In this document: positions 11,701 through 19,731 of the stretch, in pieces | How positions within the stretch are numbered: the first letter of the stretch is position 1 | How the letters are laid out: each line of letters opens with the position of its first letter | Assembly (NCBI GenBank): GCA_019359035.1 | Contig: JAHHIC010000071.1 | Span: 1 to 55,062 of the forward strand | DNA: 55,062 nt | From: Scytonematopsis contorta HA4267-MV1 | GTDB taxonomy: Bacteria > Cyanobacteriota > Cyanobacteriia > Cyanobacteriales > Nostocaceae | Direction of reading: 5' to 3' | Notes under the pieces: model-generated | The model's input: the letters and a program-made list of their open reading frames with translations, nothing else | What the model was told of the DNA's origin: nothing | The model's database searches: none | Program-made: the position numbers and the translations under genes

Positions 11701-11737
11701 CTAAGAAATCTTGGATAGTATTTTGTGTACTAGTCAT
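8729..11737 (-). CDS. ABC exporter with cNMP-binding and degenerate C39 domains
   Basis: This 1002-aa type I secretion ATPase has an N-terminal cyclic-nucleotide-binding-like domain (about 10-140), a C39-like domain (about 290-430), an ABC transmembrane domain (about 445-735) and an ATPase (about 770-1000; Walker A GQSGSGKST, signature LSGGQRQRIAIAR, Walker B LLILDEATSALD). In the C39-like domain the catalytic DCG triad position reads EAT (SPVEATLACFQML). The cysteine nucleophile is therefore missing and the domain probably binds substrate rather than cleaving it, as in HlyB. It is 13 bp downstream of the parvulin gene. It probably exports a leaderless or RTX-type substrate; none is adjacent, the nearest RTX protein being at 34909. 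Confidence 0.93.
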   Translation of the reverse strand: MTSTQNTIQDFLAELFPFNQLEASKLEDASKKIQFFRYRMGQPIIQREQIPTKIYIIYEGQARLLGYDHETQMPITLQTFKKGEILGWTSLIRGIACETVLASDETICLTLEAKDFLSLVKDSQNFANAFQNLCSTIEVFDLLSNELSNRADGKAILDFHNANDIKELTFKIIDKSVIYTSSRNKIYTEELDPNLTWFVSSGELKYFSPGSRLNIDTNTYLEKNTSSSVVRLIGLPLQTQIKSTNIEDFLPSSFILPSLDEIPYATNNITPIETNSNRYSQTVNSQKVKYPYAHGRSPVEATLACFQMLSQYWNIPFRQEVIRKVLTHQVQRTQTLSLQLCGAVAELIGLDAQLINVTASSLTKLQVPAIIRWQDSFAILYEINGKKLVLGVPSVGILQQKPAHFIENWGDQGQVLLLKANKYTPKKRFGLSWFIPSLIQYRKVLFEVLIASFFVQIFTLANPLIVQIIIDKVIVQNSLNTLNIFGILLVVIAIFEAILTSIRTNLFTDTTNRIDLALGSEIIEHLLRLPLPYFEKRTVGELATRTNELENIRSFLTGTALTVVLDAVFSVVYIAVMFVYSWLMTLVALATIPLFMLLTILVSPIIQRQLRSKAEKNAQTQSYLVEVLSGIQTVKAQNIELHSRWQWQEHYTSYVDAGFKTTVTSTAAASTSNFLNQISGLLVLWLGAYLVVKGELTLGQLIAFRIIANYVTAPLLRLSQLWQNFQETALSLERLSDILNSPTETEEADRKNISMPVICGAVSYENLCFRFNSSSQLQLKNINLDLAPGKFIGIVGQSGSGKSTLTKLLTRLYEPESGKITIDGYDISKVELHSLRRQIGMVLQDSLLFDGTIQENIALANPDATTEEIIEAAKIAAAHEFIMSLPQGYNTKVGERGSALSGGQRQRIAIARTVLQNPNLLILDEATSALDYQSEREVCLNLAQVFSNKTVFFITHRLSTIKNADVILLLHQGTVAEQGTHQELMSLRGHYYCLYQQQEAQL

Positions 11738-11750
11738 GCAGTTCTTGAGT

Positions 11751-12539
11751 CTATATTTGGTTAGCAGTTGTGAGCGAAGAAATCAGATTTAAGATTTTTG
11801 ATTGATAATCGGTACTATTTTGCTGTTCCATTGCAACTTGAATCTGCTCTGAAAGCCATATTTCAAAGACTTCGTTTAATAATCGCTGTCGCATATTTTC
11901 GTCCAATTGTGCAGGGATATTTTTTTCTAAACGCACAATTACAAACCAATCACCTAAAAGTACAGGAGACCAAAGTTGACCTGGTTTACTAATAGAGAGT
12001 ATTTGCGCTAATGCTGGATGAAGTGCTTTTAATTCCACTGGCCCGATTAAACCATCAGTTTGAGCTTCAGGACCGTCTGAATATTTGCGAGCAAGTTCAG
12101 AGAAAGTCTGCTCTTTTGCTTGAATGCGAAAGTAAAGTTCTTGTGCAACCTCTATATCTTGCGTACGTAATAGAGAATAGATTATTTTATCTAACTGTGG
12201 CTTCTGCCAAAGGAAGTATGCCTCAAGTTTCCCCCCCCAAGTTGCTTGCTTAAATTTTTCTATTTTCAATTTCCGCGCAGTCAACATATCAAGCTGCTCG
12301 TGATTCATACCATATTTTTGAAGCCAAGCTAGCTTTGTGTTTTCTTCGGTAATTTGATTGTACTCGCAGAACAGTTGGGAGCCATAAGCTACTTCTTCTG
12401 GAGTGCATTCAATAGCAGCAATACTTTGGTCGATGATTAGTTCGCGCAGAATTTGTGGTAATAACTGGTATTTAGCCAATAAATTAATAATTCCCTCGGC
12501 TGTAATTGTTTCTTGTCCAAGCTGTAAATTTATCGTCAT
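11751..12539 (-). CDS. Parvulin-type peptidyl-prolyl isomerase (SurA/PpiC-like)
   Basis: This is a 262-aa protein with an N-terminal helical SurA-like part and a C-terminal parvulin domain (about 115-220; ELYFRIQAKEQTFSELARKYSDG, followed by GLIGPVELKALHP). No clear signal peptide is present, so it probably acts on the exported substrate in the cytoplasm. Such isomerases accompany cyanobacterial type I ABC/HlyD sets. It is the first gene of the three-gene secretion unit, with a 433-bp repeat-filled spacer upstream to eboF, so it may have its own promoter. Confidence 0.85.
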   Translation of the reverse strand: MTINLQLGQETITAEGIINLLAKYQLLPQILRELIIDQSIAAIECTPEEVAYGSQLFCEYNQITEENTKLAWLQKYGMNHEQLDMLTARKLKIEKFKQATWGGKLEAYFLWQKPQLDKIIYSLLRTQDIEVAQELYFRIQAKEQTFSELARKYSDGPEAQTDGLIGPVELKALHPALAQILSISKPGQLWSPVLLGDWFVIVRLEKNIPAQLDENMRQRLLNEVFEIWLSEQIQVAMEQQNSTDYQSKILNLISSLTTANQI

Positions 12540-12763
12540 TATAGCTACCCCTATTACAAGGAAATCTAGCTCAAATTATTTTAAATAGGAAACACACAAT
12601 TTCAAGCATATAAAACCATATTCCCCCTTACAATGCTTATTTATTTGATTCAACTGTCAATTATTTATATTATGGAGTTTGATAAAATTTTGCGGTAAAT
12701 GGTTTAAACGTAGACCTGTATTTAAACCTCTACCTTAAGACATATGTGTTAAAAATCCAAACG

Positions 12764-12917
12764 AACCCCACCCCCAACCCCCTCCCCGCAAGCGAGGAGG
12801 GGGCTACGATTGACGGTAGGTAAATAATTTTAAAAATCAAAAATGAACTATTTTTTTTCCTTGTATTTTTTAGTAGCCCCCTCCCCGCGTGCGGGGAGGG
12901 GGTTGGGGGTGGGGTTT
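12764..12917. repeat. Inverted pair of GC-rich hairpin repeats
   Basis: Two copies of the same ~44-bp GC-rich palindromic repeat (core CCCCCTCCCCGC, loop, GCGGGGAGGGGG) lie at about 12764-12805 and 12874-12917 in opposite orientation, about 70 bp apart. Each folds on itself, and together they could form a larger stem. Close relatives occur at 14362-14388 and 46858-46883. The rest of the 12540-12971 spacer shows no coding potential that I can see. Confidence 0.75.
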
Positions 12918-12971
12918 CTTATACTGGGACGATAAATTTCAGATTTTTTTCAATTTATATACAGGTTTAAG

Positions 12972-14342
12972 TCATTGTAGATGCTGTAAAATCAACTCAC
13001 AAATTTCTGTAGCTGAGACAGATGTAGATTTTAAAAGTTCTGTTTGCTTACTAATAAATAACGGACTATTTTCACTGCAACTAGTAGCACAACCATGAGA
13101 ACCGCGAATTAAAAAAGCATCTAAAGGAATAACATCCATTAAATAGCGAAAGCCCAATTTCTTTTTCAATAGTTTTGAGCCTATTTTTAGTTGAGGAAAT
13201 TTTATTTGCGGGTCAATAAACAACTCAACTGGGTCATAGCCAGGTTTACGATGAATATCTACTGTTTTAGCAAAATCAGGTGCAAATGTATCATCAAGCC
13301 AGTAATAATAAGTAAACCAAGCATCTGAATCTGTGAAAGCGATTAATTCTCCCGACCTAGGGTGATTTAAATGATATTTAGGCTTTTCTGTATCACCTAG
13401 GACAAGTGCTATTCCATCTATATCTTCTAATAAAGAGCGTACTTTAGGAATAGAAAAGTTCTCATTGATATAAACATGAGCAATTTGATGGTCAGCAACG
13501 GCAAATGCTTGACTTGCTCCAGGGTCAAGTAGTTCTCTTCCCATTTCTTCGCGTACAGCTAATAAACCTCGCTCTCGTAATATACGATTTATATGAACAG
13601 GTCGAGAAACTTTGGTGATGCCATATTCTGATAAAACAATAACTCTAGCACCGTAATTTTCATAGTATTGAATTAAGTCGCTACAAATAGTATCAATTTC
13701 TTGTAAATCCTTCGCGACTTTATTTATATCAGTCCCAAATTTTTGTAAACAGTAGTCTAAATGAGGTAAATAAATAAGCGTGAGTGTGGGATGACAACGT
13801 TCTTCTACCCATTTTGCTGACTCTGCTATCCATTTAGTTGAAGCAATAGAAGTATTTGGTCCCCAAAAATTGAACAACGGAAATTGACCTAGTTCAGCTT
13901 GCATTTGGAAACGCCATTCTTGCGGTTGCGTATAAATATCAGGAATTTTTCTGCCGTCAGCAGGATACATCGGTCGGGGAGTGACAGAATAATCGACGGA
14001 AGAGTACATGTTGTACCACCAAAACAAATTAGCGCAGGTAAAATTTGCATCTAATTCTCTTGCCATATCCCAAATTTTTGGAGACTGAATCAATTTGTTT
14101 GACTGTCGCCAAAATTTTATTTCACACTCATCTCGAAAGAACCAACCATTGGCAACTATTCCATGCTCGTTGGGTAATTTTCCAGTTAGGTAAGTTGCTT
14201 GTGCTGTGCAAGTAACTGCAGGTAAAACTGGTTTTATTGATGCAATTTTACCACCGTTAGCCCAATGAGATAACCAGGGTGTATGTTCACCTAAAAGGTT
14301 GGGTGTTAATCCAACTACATTTAAAACAACAGTTTTTTGCAT
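12972..14342 (-). CDS. eboF: EboF, alkaline phosphatase/nucleotide pyrophosphatase family
   Basis: This 456-aa protein has the alkaline-phosphatase-superfamily phosphodiesterase fold: MQKTVVLNVVGL at the N-terminus (in place of the usual metal Asp), the nucleophile Thr region AVTCTAQATYLTGKLPNEHG (about 42-61), DYCLQK, VIVLSEYGI and a late GSHG near the C-terminus. In N. punctiforme the eboA-F genes are needed to move the scytonemin monomer to the periplasm; the chemistry of EboF is unknown. Start codon ATG at 14342. It is the last ebo gene, with a 59-bp spacer holding a GC-rich hairpin between it and eboE. Confidence 0.88.
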   Translation of the reverse strand: MQKTVVLNVVGLTPNLLGEHTPWLSHWANGGKIASIKPVLPAVTCTAQATYLTGKLPNEHGIVANGWFFRDECEIKFWRQSNKLIQSPKIWDMARELDANFTCANLFWWYNMYSSVDYSVTPRPMYPADGRKIPDIYTQPQEWRFQMQAELGQFPLFNFWGPNTSIASTKWIAESAKWVEERCHPTLTLIYLPHLDYCLQKFGTDINKVAKDLQEIDTICSDLIQYYENYGARVIVLSEYGITKVSRPVHINRILRERGLLAVREEMGRELLDPGASQAFAVADHQIAHVYINENFSIPKVRSLLEDIDGIALVLGDTEKPKYHLNHPRSGELIAFTDSDAWFTYYYWLDDTFAPDFAKTVDIHRKPGYDPVELFIDPQIKFPQLKIGSKLLKKKLGFRYLMDVIPLDAFLIRGSHGCATSCSENSPLFISKQTELLKSTSVSATEICELILQHLQ

Positions 14343-14361
14343 AGAATATTATTTTTTATTT

Positions 14362-14388
14362 CCCCCCTTCCCTTGCAGGGAAGGGGGT
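14362..14388. repeat. GC-rich hairpin between eboE and eboF
   Basis: CCCCCCTTCCC and GGGAAGGGGG flank a short TTGCA loop. It belongs to the dispersed palindromic repeats of this genome. Transcribed with the ebo operon, it would form a strong hairpin just before eboF and may lower downstream expression. Confidence 0.6.
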
Positions 14389-14401
14389 TAGGGGGGTTAG
14401 G

Positions 14402-15625
14402 TCAGAGTGGGAATTTATCTAAAACCCATTCATACTCACGCTGGATAGACGCTAATAAATTCACCTTCATTTCATTAGGCAATACTTCCCAGGTATAAGT
14501 TTCAATTTCTAAATGGTTACATACCGGATTATTTTGCACTAATTCTAATACAGTTACTATATCATCTTGTGTTGACTGTAATAGTTGGTAATTATCAATA
14601 AATATTGGGACATGAAAATGAGTTCTCCACTCATCAGCAGTTGTTTTTTCTAAATTGTTTAAAGCTTTATCTAAATCTGAATAATGATTTAATCTATTAT
14701 TAGAATTCTTCTCAACAACTTGATGTAAATATGTTGATTCAGCAAAAGGTTGTAATCGTTCTTTTAATAAAGTCCGTTCTGAGATATCTTTTGGTACTTT
14801 TACTCGTAACGCTGCACTAATTTGAATTTTGCCAATTTTTATTCCAAAGTTTTTGAATTGTTCAAACACTGAAATAGGGTTTTCATACTCTACTGCAAAA
14901 TGACATGTATCATAGCAAATTCTCACATGCTCTAATAATTGAGATTCACAAATTTCTTCTAGTATATTTAAAAGTTTTGCAAGATAATCTTTGCCAATAG
15001 GAAGTAAGTATTTTTGAAAGTAATTAACCACCTCAGCAGTATTTTCAAGCAGTGCATCTGGTTCTGGTTCTAAATTTATATGGAGTAATTTCCCTGTTTC
15101 TATACGAATTCGTACCATTTCGGCTACGACCCGTACTAAATTATAAGTAGCACTTTTGGCAACAGATGCTTGTAAAAGTATATTATCTTTAAACCAAGGT
15201 TTATAAGATAAAGGTACTGTGGAAATACTACCATCTACACCACTGGGTAATAGTTCAGCTAAAATATTCACCAGCCGTAGAGTATAGTCTAAACGCTCTG
15301 ATTTAGACCAATCTGGTGCATAAACTTGGTCTTTAACTACTTGGGAATGAAATCCACCGTAGGGAAAGCCATTCAGGGTAAATATGTATAAGTCATGTTT
15401 TTTAAGCCATGATTTTAAGTTATGTAAATTACTATTTTTAAGTAGTTCTCTGGTTGCTATATCTGCTAAACGTAAGCCAATTCCAAAAGGTTTTTCTGGT
15501 GATAATTTGGCTTTTAAGGGGGGTATATATTGCTTGAGGTTTACAAAAACTTTTTCCCATTCTTCACCGGGATGAATATTGGTGCAGTAGGTTAGATGAA
15601 TGTTATTGTTTGAGGTGATTCTCAT
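14402..15625 (-). CDS. eboE: EboE, TIM-barrel metabolite traffic protein
   Basis: This 407-aa protein resembles the xylose isomerase/AP endonuclease IV-type TIM barrel family used for EboE. It begins MRITSNNNIHLTYCTNIHPGE and has LHINLEPEPDALLENT and RICYDTCHFAVEY, which supply candidate metal-binding acids and histidines. The actual reaction is unknown; genetic work in N. punctiforme links the ebo cluster to precursor transport. Start ATG at 15625. It is followed after 59 bp by eboF and preceded by a 49-bp spacer containing a dispersed repeat. Confidence 0.87.
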   Translation of the reverse strand: MRITSNNNIHLTYCTNIHPGEEWEKVFVNLKQYIPPLKAKLSPEKPFGIGLRLADIATRELLKNSNLHNLKSWLKKHDLYIFTLNGFPYGGFHSQVVKDQVYAPDWSKSERLDYTLRLVNILAELLPSGVDGSISTVPLSYKPWFKDNILLQASVAKSATYNLVRVVAEMVRIRIETGKLLHINLEPEPDALLENTAEVVNYFQKYLLPIGKDYLAKLLNILEEICESQLLEHVRICYDTCHFAVEYENPISVFEQFKNFGIKIGKIQISAALRVKVPKDISERTLLKERLQPFAESTYLHQVVEKNSNNRLNHYSDLDKALNNLEKTTADEWRTHFHVPIFIDNYQLLQSTQDDIVTVLELVQNNPVCNHLEIETYTWEVLPNEMKVNLLASIQREYEWVLDKFPL

Positions 15626-15634
15626 ATTTTTTAT

Positions 15635-15664
15635 CTCACGCAGAGCCGCAGAGGCGCAAAGAAT
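15635..15664. repeat. Dispersed repeat, left of eboD
   Basis: This copy of the CTCACGCAGAGCCGCAGAGG repeat continues into GCGCAAAGAATT. An inverted copy lies on the other side of eboD at about 16901-16931, so the eboD gene is bracketed by the pair. Confidence 0.6.
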
Positions 15665-15674
15665 TATGGTATTG

Positions 15675-16889
15675 TTATTGGTTGGCTAAGAGAAAAATTG
15701 CTTTCCTGTATAAGGATAAGTCTAGTTTATTTATTTCTATTCCCTGACCAATGTTTTGTAAAAGTATTAGCTGTAATTCACCTCCTATATGCTCCTGAAA
15801 CTCTAATAAACCTTTAAATATACATCGAGAGTTTTTTAGTTCCTCAAGTTCTTCGCTTAGTTCAGGTACGTATAAGTCAAATCCCAATGCTTTTAAAGTC
15901 TTAATTATTCGTTTCCATTGGACTTGCGGAAGTGTTCCCAATAAATATGAATAAGTACTATCCAATGCTATACCAATTGCGACTGCTTCTCCGTGACGCA
16001 AGTTATAATTGGTAAGGTTTTCTAATTTATGAGCTGCCCAATGACCAAAATCTAATGGACGAGATGAACCCATTTCAAAAGGGTCTCCTCCCTTGGCAAT
16101 ATGTTCTAAATGTAGCTGAGCACATCGATAAATTACTTGCTGCATAGCTTTCATATCACGGTTTGCAAGTGCTTTTGTGTTTTCTTCTAAAAACTCAAAA
16201 AATTTCGCATCTTTAATTAAAGCTACCTTCACAGCTTCAGCAATTCCAGAGCGCCAATCTCGGTTATCTAAAGTGTGCAAAAAATCAAAATCATTCAATA
16301 CTGCATAGGGTGTAGCAAATGTTCCTAAAAAATTCTTTTTACCAAAAGCATTAATTCCATTTTTAACCCCTACTCCAGAATCATTTTGCGCCAAAACTGT
16401 TGTTGGAATACGAATAAGTCTAATTCCTCGGTGAGCAGTTGCAGCAGCATATCCCACTAAGTCTAATACTGCTCCACCCCCAATCGCTAATAAATAAGAG
16501 TGACGACACAGCCCAACATCATCAATTACCTGATGAATTTTTCCCAGCAAATTAATATCATTTTTGGCATCTTCTCCACCAGGAACTATCATTGGTTCCG
16601 CAACTAAAGTAAACACATCTGAGTAATGCTGACTATAAACTTTTAACTGTTTAATTAACTCATTCCAAAACTCTAACAATCCAGAATCCACAACAGCAAT
16701 TACTTTCCTAGGTAATACTTGCTCATTACCCCCAATTACATTTGCCAGCAAAGAATTTTCTAATTCAAAAATCCCATTAGTAAAACACACTTCATATTCA
16801 AAAGAAACCGAAATACTTTGATTTATCGTTAAAAAATTACTCTTAGTACTTCGACAAAAATCAACTACAGTATTGTTACTCATATACAA
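15675..16889 (-). CDS. eboD: EboD, 3-dehydroquinate synthase-like protein
   Basis: This 404-aa member of the dehydroquinate synthase/GldA fold has the NAD-binding IGGGAVLDLVGYAAATAHRG (about 140-160), a substrate region QNDSGVGVKNGINAFGKKNF and metal-ligand candidates in EAVKVALIKD and LRHGEAVAIG. It is longer than housekeeping AroB (~360 aa) and carries the EboD-type VGVKNGINAF segment, so I call it EboD rather than AroB. A true aroB, present in the N. punctiforme scytonemin locus, is not seen here. The substrate is unknown. Start ATG at 16889. Confidence 0.87.
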   Translation of the reverse strand: MYMSNNTVVDFCRSTKSNFLTINQSISVSFEYEVCFTNGIFELENSLLANVIGGNEQVLPRKVIAVVDSGLLEFWNELIKQLKVYSQHYSDVFTLVAEPMIVPGGEDAKNDINLLGKIHQVIDDVGLCRHSYLLAIGGGAVLDLVGYAAATAHRGIRLIRIPTTVLAQNDSGVGVKNGINAFGKKNFLGTFATPYAVLNDFDFLHTLDNRDWRSGIAEAVKVALIKDAKFFEFLEENTKALANRDMKAMQQVIYRCAQLHLEHIAKGGDPFEMGSSRPLDFGHWAAHKLENLTNYNLRHGEAVAIGIALDSTYSYLLGTLPQVQWKRIIKTLKALGFDLYVPELSEELEELKNSRCIFKGLLEFQEHIGGELQLILLQNIGQGIEINKLDLSLYRKAIFLLANQ

Positions 16890-16900
16890 AAAGCTCCATA

Positions 16901-16931
16901 AATTCTTTGCGTCTTTGCGCCTCTGCGTTGA
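16901..16931. repeat. Dispersed repeat, right of eboD (inverted copy)
   Basis: AATTCTTTGCGTCTTTGCGC followed by CTCTGCGTTGAG is approximately the reverse complement of the repeat at 15635-15664. It fills the eboC-eboD spacer. Confidence 0.6.
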
Positions 16932-16942
16932 GTTAACAACCC

Positions 16943-17851
16943 CTAACTCACAGCAAAAAATCGCGCCAAAGACATCGAAAAACCAAGCAAAACTAACACC
17001 AAAATCCCATATAAAAATCCAGCAAAACCAGCAGCAATCGTCGCATCTAAAATAATTAACGATATAACTCCCGAACGAACTGCAGCAAAAATATTTTCTG
17101 CAGTAGGTGTACTCGCAGCTTTCACAAAAGGAAGCAATACTCGCAGCGCAAATAATAACAAAAACGGTAACGCAACCAAAAGTTGATAATTATTCAAAAA
17201 ACCCAAACCCAAAATTGCTGTCATTACTACACAAAGCATTACAACCGCAATAATACCAGTACTAGTTTTACCTCCATGAACCTCACCCCGGCTTAAAGTA
17301 GTAATAGCAGCAATATAAATAATAGGAATCAAAGCCAGAAACCAATATTCTTTTACTATCACCGGATTAACACTTACACCCAGTAATAAATTACAGCCAC
17401 GACAAATACCCATATTTAAAGGGCCAAAAAACGCTTGATGTTTTCCTACCGCATCATAAAATAAAGCAGCCAAAGCAATACTAAAAGCTAAAATTCCGCT
17501 GAAAAACGAAACTTGAAATGCAGCCGCAATACCAACGCTCAAAAGTAAACTTCCTAATAAAGTCGCTCCAACAAGAGATACTCGACCACTAGGAATAGGA
17601 CGCTCTGGTCGTTCCTTTGCATCTAGTTCAGCATCAAAAACATCATTAAAAACTATGCCACCTGCATATAAACCCGTAGTAGATAATAATAGCCACCCTA
17701 CAGAAAAAATTATGCCTTGATTCATAAGGGCAAAACAACCTGAAGCTCCAAAACCAGCTAAAATATCTGCCCAAGCAGTGACAATATTAGCAGGTCGCAT
17801 TAACTGTAGATACGCCCAAAAATTACTACTTTTTATAGTCGTACTATTCAT
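16943..17851 (-). CDS. eboC: EboC, UbiA-like prenyltransferase
   Basis: This 302-aa polytopic membrane protein has about eight or nine hydrophobic helices. The UbiA-type Asp motif is seen as NDVFDAELDAKERPERPIPSG (about 69-89), and a second loop carries AVGKHQAFFGPLNMGICRGCN. UbiA enzymes transfer prenyl groups to aromatic acceptors in the membrane; neither acceptor nor donor is known for EboC. It is placed between eboD and eboB as in other ebo clusters. The upstream 78 bp contain a 28-bp perfect palindrome. Confidence 0.9.
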   Translation of the reverse strand: MNSTTIKSSNFWAYLQLMRPANIVTAWADILAGFGASGCFALMNQGIIFSVGWLLLSTTGLYAGGIVFNDVFDAELDAKERPERPIPSGRVSLVGATLLGSLLLSVGIAAAFQVSFFSGILAFSIALAALFYDAVGKHQAFFGPLNMGICRGCNLLLGVSVNPVIVKEYWFLALIPIIYIAAITTLSRGEVHGGKTSTGIIAVVMLCVVMTAILGLGFLNNYQLLVALPFLLLFALRVLLPFVKAASTPTAENIFAAVRSGVISLIILDATIAAGFAGFLYGILVLVLLGFSMSLARFFAVS

Positions 17852-17897
17852 AATTAAATATCTTTAGAAATTAATTATACGTTCAGCAAAACCTTTA

Positions 17898-17925
17898 GTA
17901 GAGACGCGATTAATCGCGTCTCTAC
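17898..17925. repeat. 28-bp perfect palindrome
   Basis: GTAGAGACGCGATT joins directly to its reverse complement, giving a perfect self-complementary sequence between eboB and eboC. Related palindromes with GAGACG/CGTCTC arms occur at 34380-34407 and, degraded, at about 51038-51063. This is a dispersed cyanobacterial repeat. Confidence 0.75.
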
Positions 17926-17929
17926 ATGT

Positions 17930-18838
17930 CTATTCAATCAACGCATAACTTTGCTTAGAATCAACCACAGGTTTTTGCCCCCGCAGTACTGAATTACCAC
18001 TAAATAATTGTCTTTGGTCGATAGGTAATGGGTTAAGCCAATCTGACTCTTTCATTTGACCACTTTGACTATAAGCTACAAGAGCATTTTCATAACAAAC
18101 AGCTCGTACATGAGATTCTGGAATTCCGCGTTCTAACATCAATTGAGCTGTCTTAGGTACTGCTAAAGGGTCGCTAACACCCCAATCAGCACTACTGTCT
18201 ACAATAATTCGCTCGCATCCATACTGACGAACAACTTCCACCATTCGAGCATTTCCCATTTTGGTAGATGGATAAATAGTAAATGCAGCCCAGAAACCTC
18301 TATCCAAAACTTCTTCAACTGTCTCTTCGTTGTTGTGGTCAACAATTACTCGTTCAGGTTCTAAACCATGTTCTAGACAAACATCCATACTACGGCTAGT
18401 TCCAGCTTTTTTATCACGATGGGGTGTATGGATTAACACCAGCATTTCTAATTCTTTAGCAAGTTCTAATTGTAAGCGAAAATATTTATCTTCCGCAGGT
18501 GTCATGTCATCGTAACCAATTTCACCAATACCAACTACACCCTCTTTACAAGCATATAAAGGTAAAAGTTCCATTACCTGTTCTGCTAATGGTTCATTAT
18601 TGGCTTCCTTAGAATTCAAACCCATCGTACAATAATGCTTAATACCAAATTGTGCGGCTCTAAATCTCTCCCATCCCACCAAACTACTAAAATAATCTTG
18701 AAAAGAACCGATATTAGTACGAGGTTGTCCTAACCAAAATGCAGGTTCAATTACAGCAACAATACCAGCATCTCGCATTTTTTCATAATCATCAGTAGTG
18801 CGAGAACTCATGTGAATATGTGGGTCAATGAACATCAT
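17930..18838 (-). CDS. eboB: EboB, TatD-like metal-dependent hydrolase
   Basis: This 302-aa amidohydrolase-fold protein begins MMFIDPHIHMSSRTTDDYE. The HxH motif and later GEIGYDD, LVLIHTPHRDK, VDHNN and IIVDSSADWG supply the expected metal ligands of the TatD family. The substrate in the ebo pathway is unknown. It follows eboA after 15 bp, so the pair is tightly co-transcribed. Confidence 0.9.
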   Translation of the reverse strand: MMFIDPHIHMSSRTTDDYEKMRDAGIVAVIEPAFWLGQPRTNIGSFQDYFSSLVGWERFRAAQFGIKHYCTMGLNSKEANNEPLAEQVMELLPLYACKEGVVGIGEIGYDDMTPAEDKYFRLQLELAKELEMLVLIHTPHRDKKAGTSRSMDVCLEHGLEPERVIVDHNNEETVEEVLDRGFWAAFTIYPSTKMGNARMVEVVRQYGCERIIVDSSADWGVSDPLAVPKTAQLMLERGIPESHVRAVCYENALVAYSQSGQMKESDWLNPLPIDQRQLFSGNSVLRGQKPVVDSKQSYALIE

Positions 18839-18853
18839 ATAAAATACCTTTCT

Positions 18854-19576
18854 TTAAAATTTGCTCGAGACCTTACATATCTCTACTAACCGCCAAAGTT
18901 CAGGAGGGACAGCACGTTTGGCACTTTGACGTTCCCTAGCGTAATCAATTAGCATCTTTGCTAATTCAGGATTAGCGCGTTTTTCCAATCCTTGAATTGA
19001 ATGCAAAGGACTACCAACAAATAAAGCCTTTAATATCATCTGGTTCCATGCAAGATTATCAAAATACTCTGCTGGATAAGGATTTTTTAAAGCTACGGCA
19101 TTAAAGACAGCTACCATATTACTGCGAACACCTTCAGCAGCACGAAGATGGAGTTTTTCTGGATAACTAAGAAGCGGTAAAGCTTGGTAAAGTGTTACTA
19201 ATTCTGCCACATCCGCAGCAGAAAAAACTCGCTCTAATGTTTGCAAATATTTTTCAGAATCATTATTTGGTAAACTCAATAATAATAAAGTACGCGCTGC
19301 TTGGTCTACACTCCATTGATTAGGAAACCAACCTGGTCTTAGCTTGGAAGAAATCTCTAAATCTTCTTGTACCAGATTTAAATCATTTTTACCTGTATAA
19401 CGAGGCACAGTACTAAAAGTAGTAAAAAAGATTTTTTCGTTAGCACCGCTAGCAATTTTTTTGGTCTTTTCATCAAGCCAAATTAAAATTTCGTGCGACA
19501 CATGTAATGCAACCCAGCGACGTAGTAAATTTATTCGCCGAACATTTGTAAACTCTAAAGAATTTATATTAATCAT
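18854..19576 (-). CDS. eboA: EboA-domain protein
   Basis: This is a 240-aa, mostly helical protein without recognisable catalytic motifs. The RAARTLLLLSLPNNDSEKYL-like central segment and the C-terminal NPELAKMLIDYARERQSAKR match the pattern I associate with EboA, and the position as first gene of eboABCDEF supports it. No signal peptide is seen, so it is probably cytoplasmic. The function is unknown; mutants of the cluster in N. punctiforme accumulate the scytonemin monomer in the cytoplasm. Confidence 0.85.
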   Translation of the reverse strand: MININSLEFTNVRRINLLRRWVALHVSHEILIWLDEKTKKIASGANEKIFFTTFSTVPRYTGKNDLNLVQEDLEISSKLRPGWFPNQWSVDQAARTLLLLSLPNNDSEKYLQTLERVFSAADVAELVTLYQALPLLSYPEKLHLRAAEGVRSNMVAVFNAVALKNPYPAEYFDNLAWNQMILKALFVGSPLHSIQGLEKRANPELAKMLIDYARERQSAKRAVPPELWRLVEICKVSSKF

Positions 19577-19590
19577 ATATCAAACCCCAT

Positions 19591-19731
19591 AGGTTCGTAG
19601 TTGGGCTTTAGCCCCAATTTTAGATACAGGAATTCCAGTTTTGGTTCAATGCATTAGGGTTTTGGTTCAATACATTTGGGTTTTGCTTTAATACATCAGG
19701 AAGCTTGGCGCTGAAGCGCTACTACGAACCT
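19591..19731. repeat. Inverted-repeat element with internal 22-bp tandem units
   Basis: AGGTTCGTAGT at 19591-19601 pairs with ACTACGAACCT at 19721-19731. Within lie a GGGCTTTAGCCCC hairpin, about three tandem ~22-bp units around TTTTGGTTCAATGCATT (19634-19700) and a GCGCTGAAGCGC hairpin. Its right end overlaps the last codons of tyrA and supplies the tyrA stop codon. Confidence 0.7.

Noticed and set aside
15675-16889. Calling this gene aroB
   Set aside because: The length (404 aa), the VGVKNGINAF segment and the position between eboC and eboE fit EboD. Housekeeping 3-dehydroquinate synthase is shorter.
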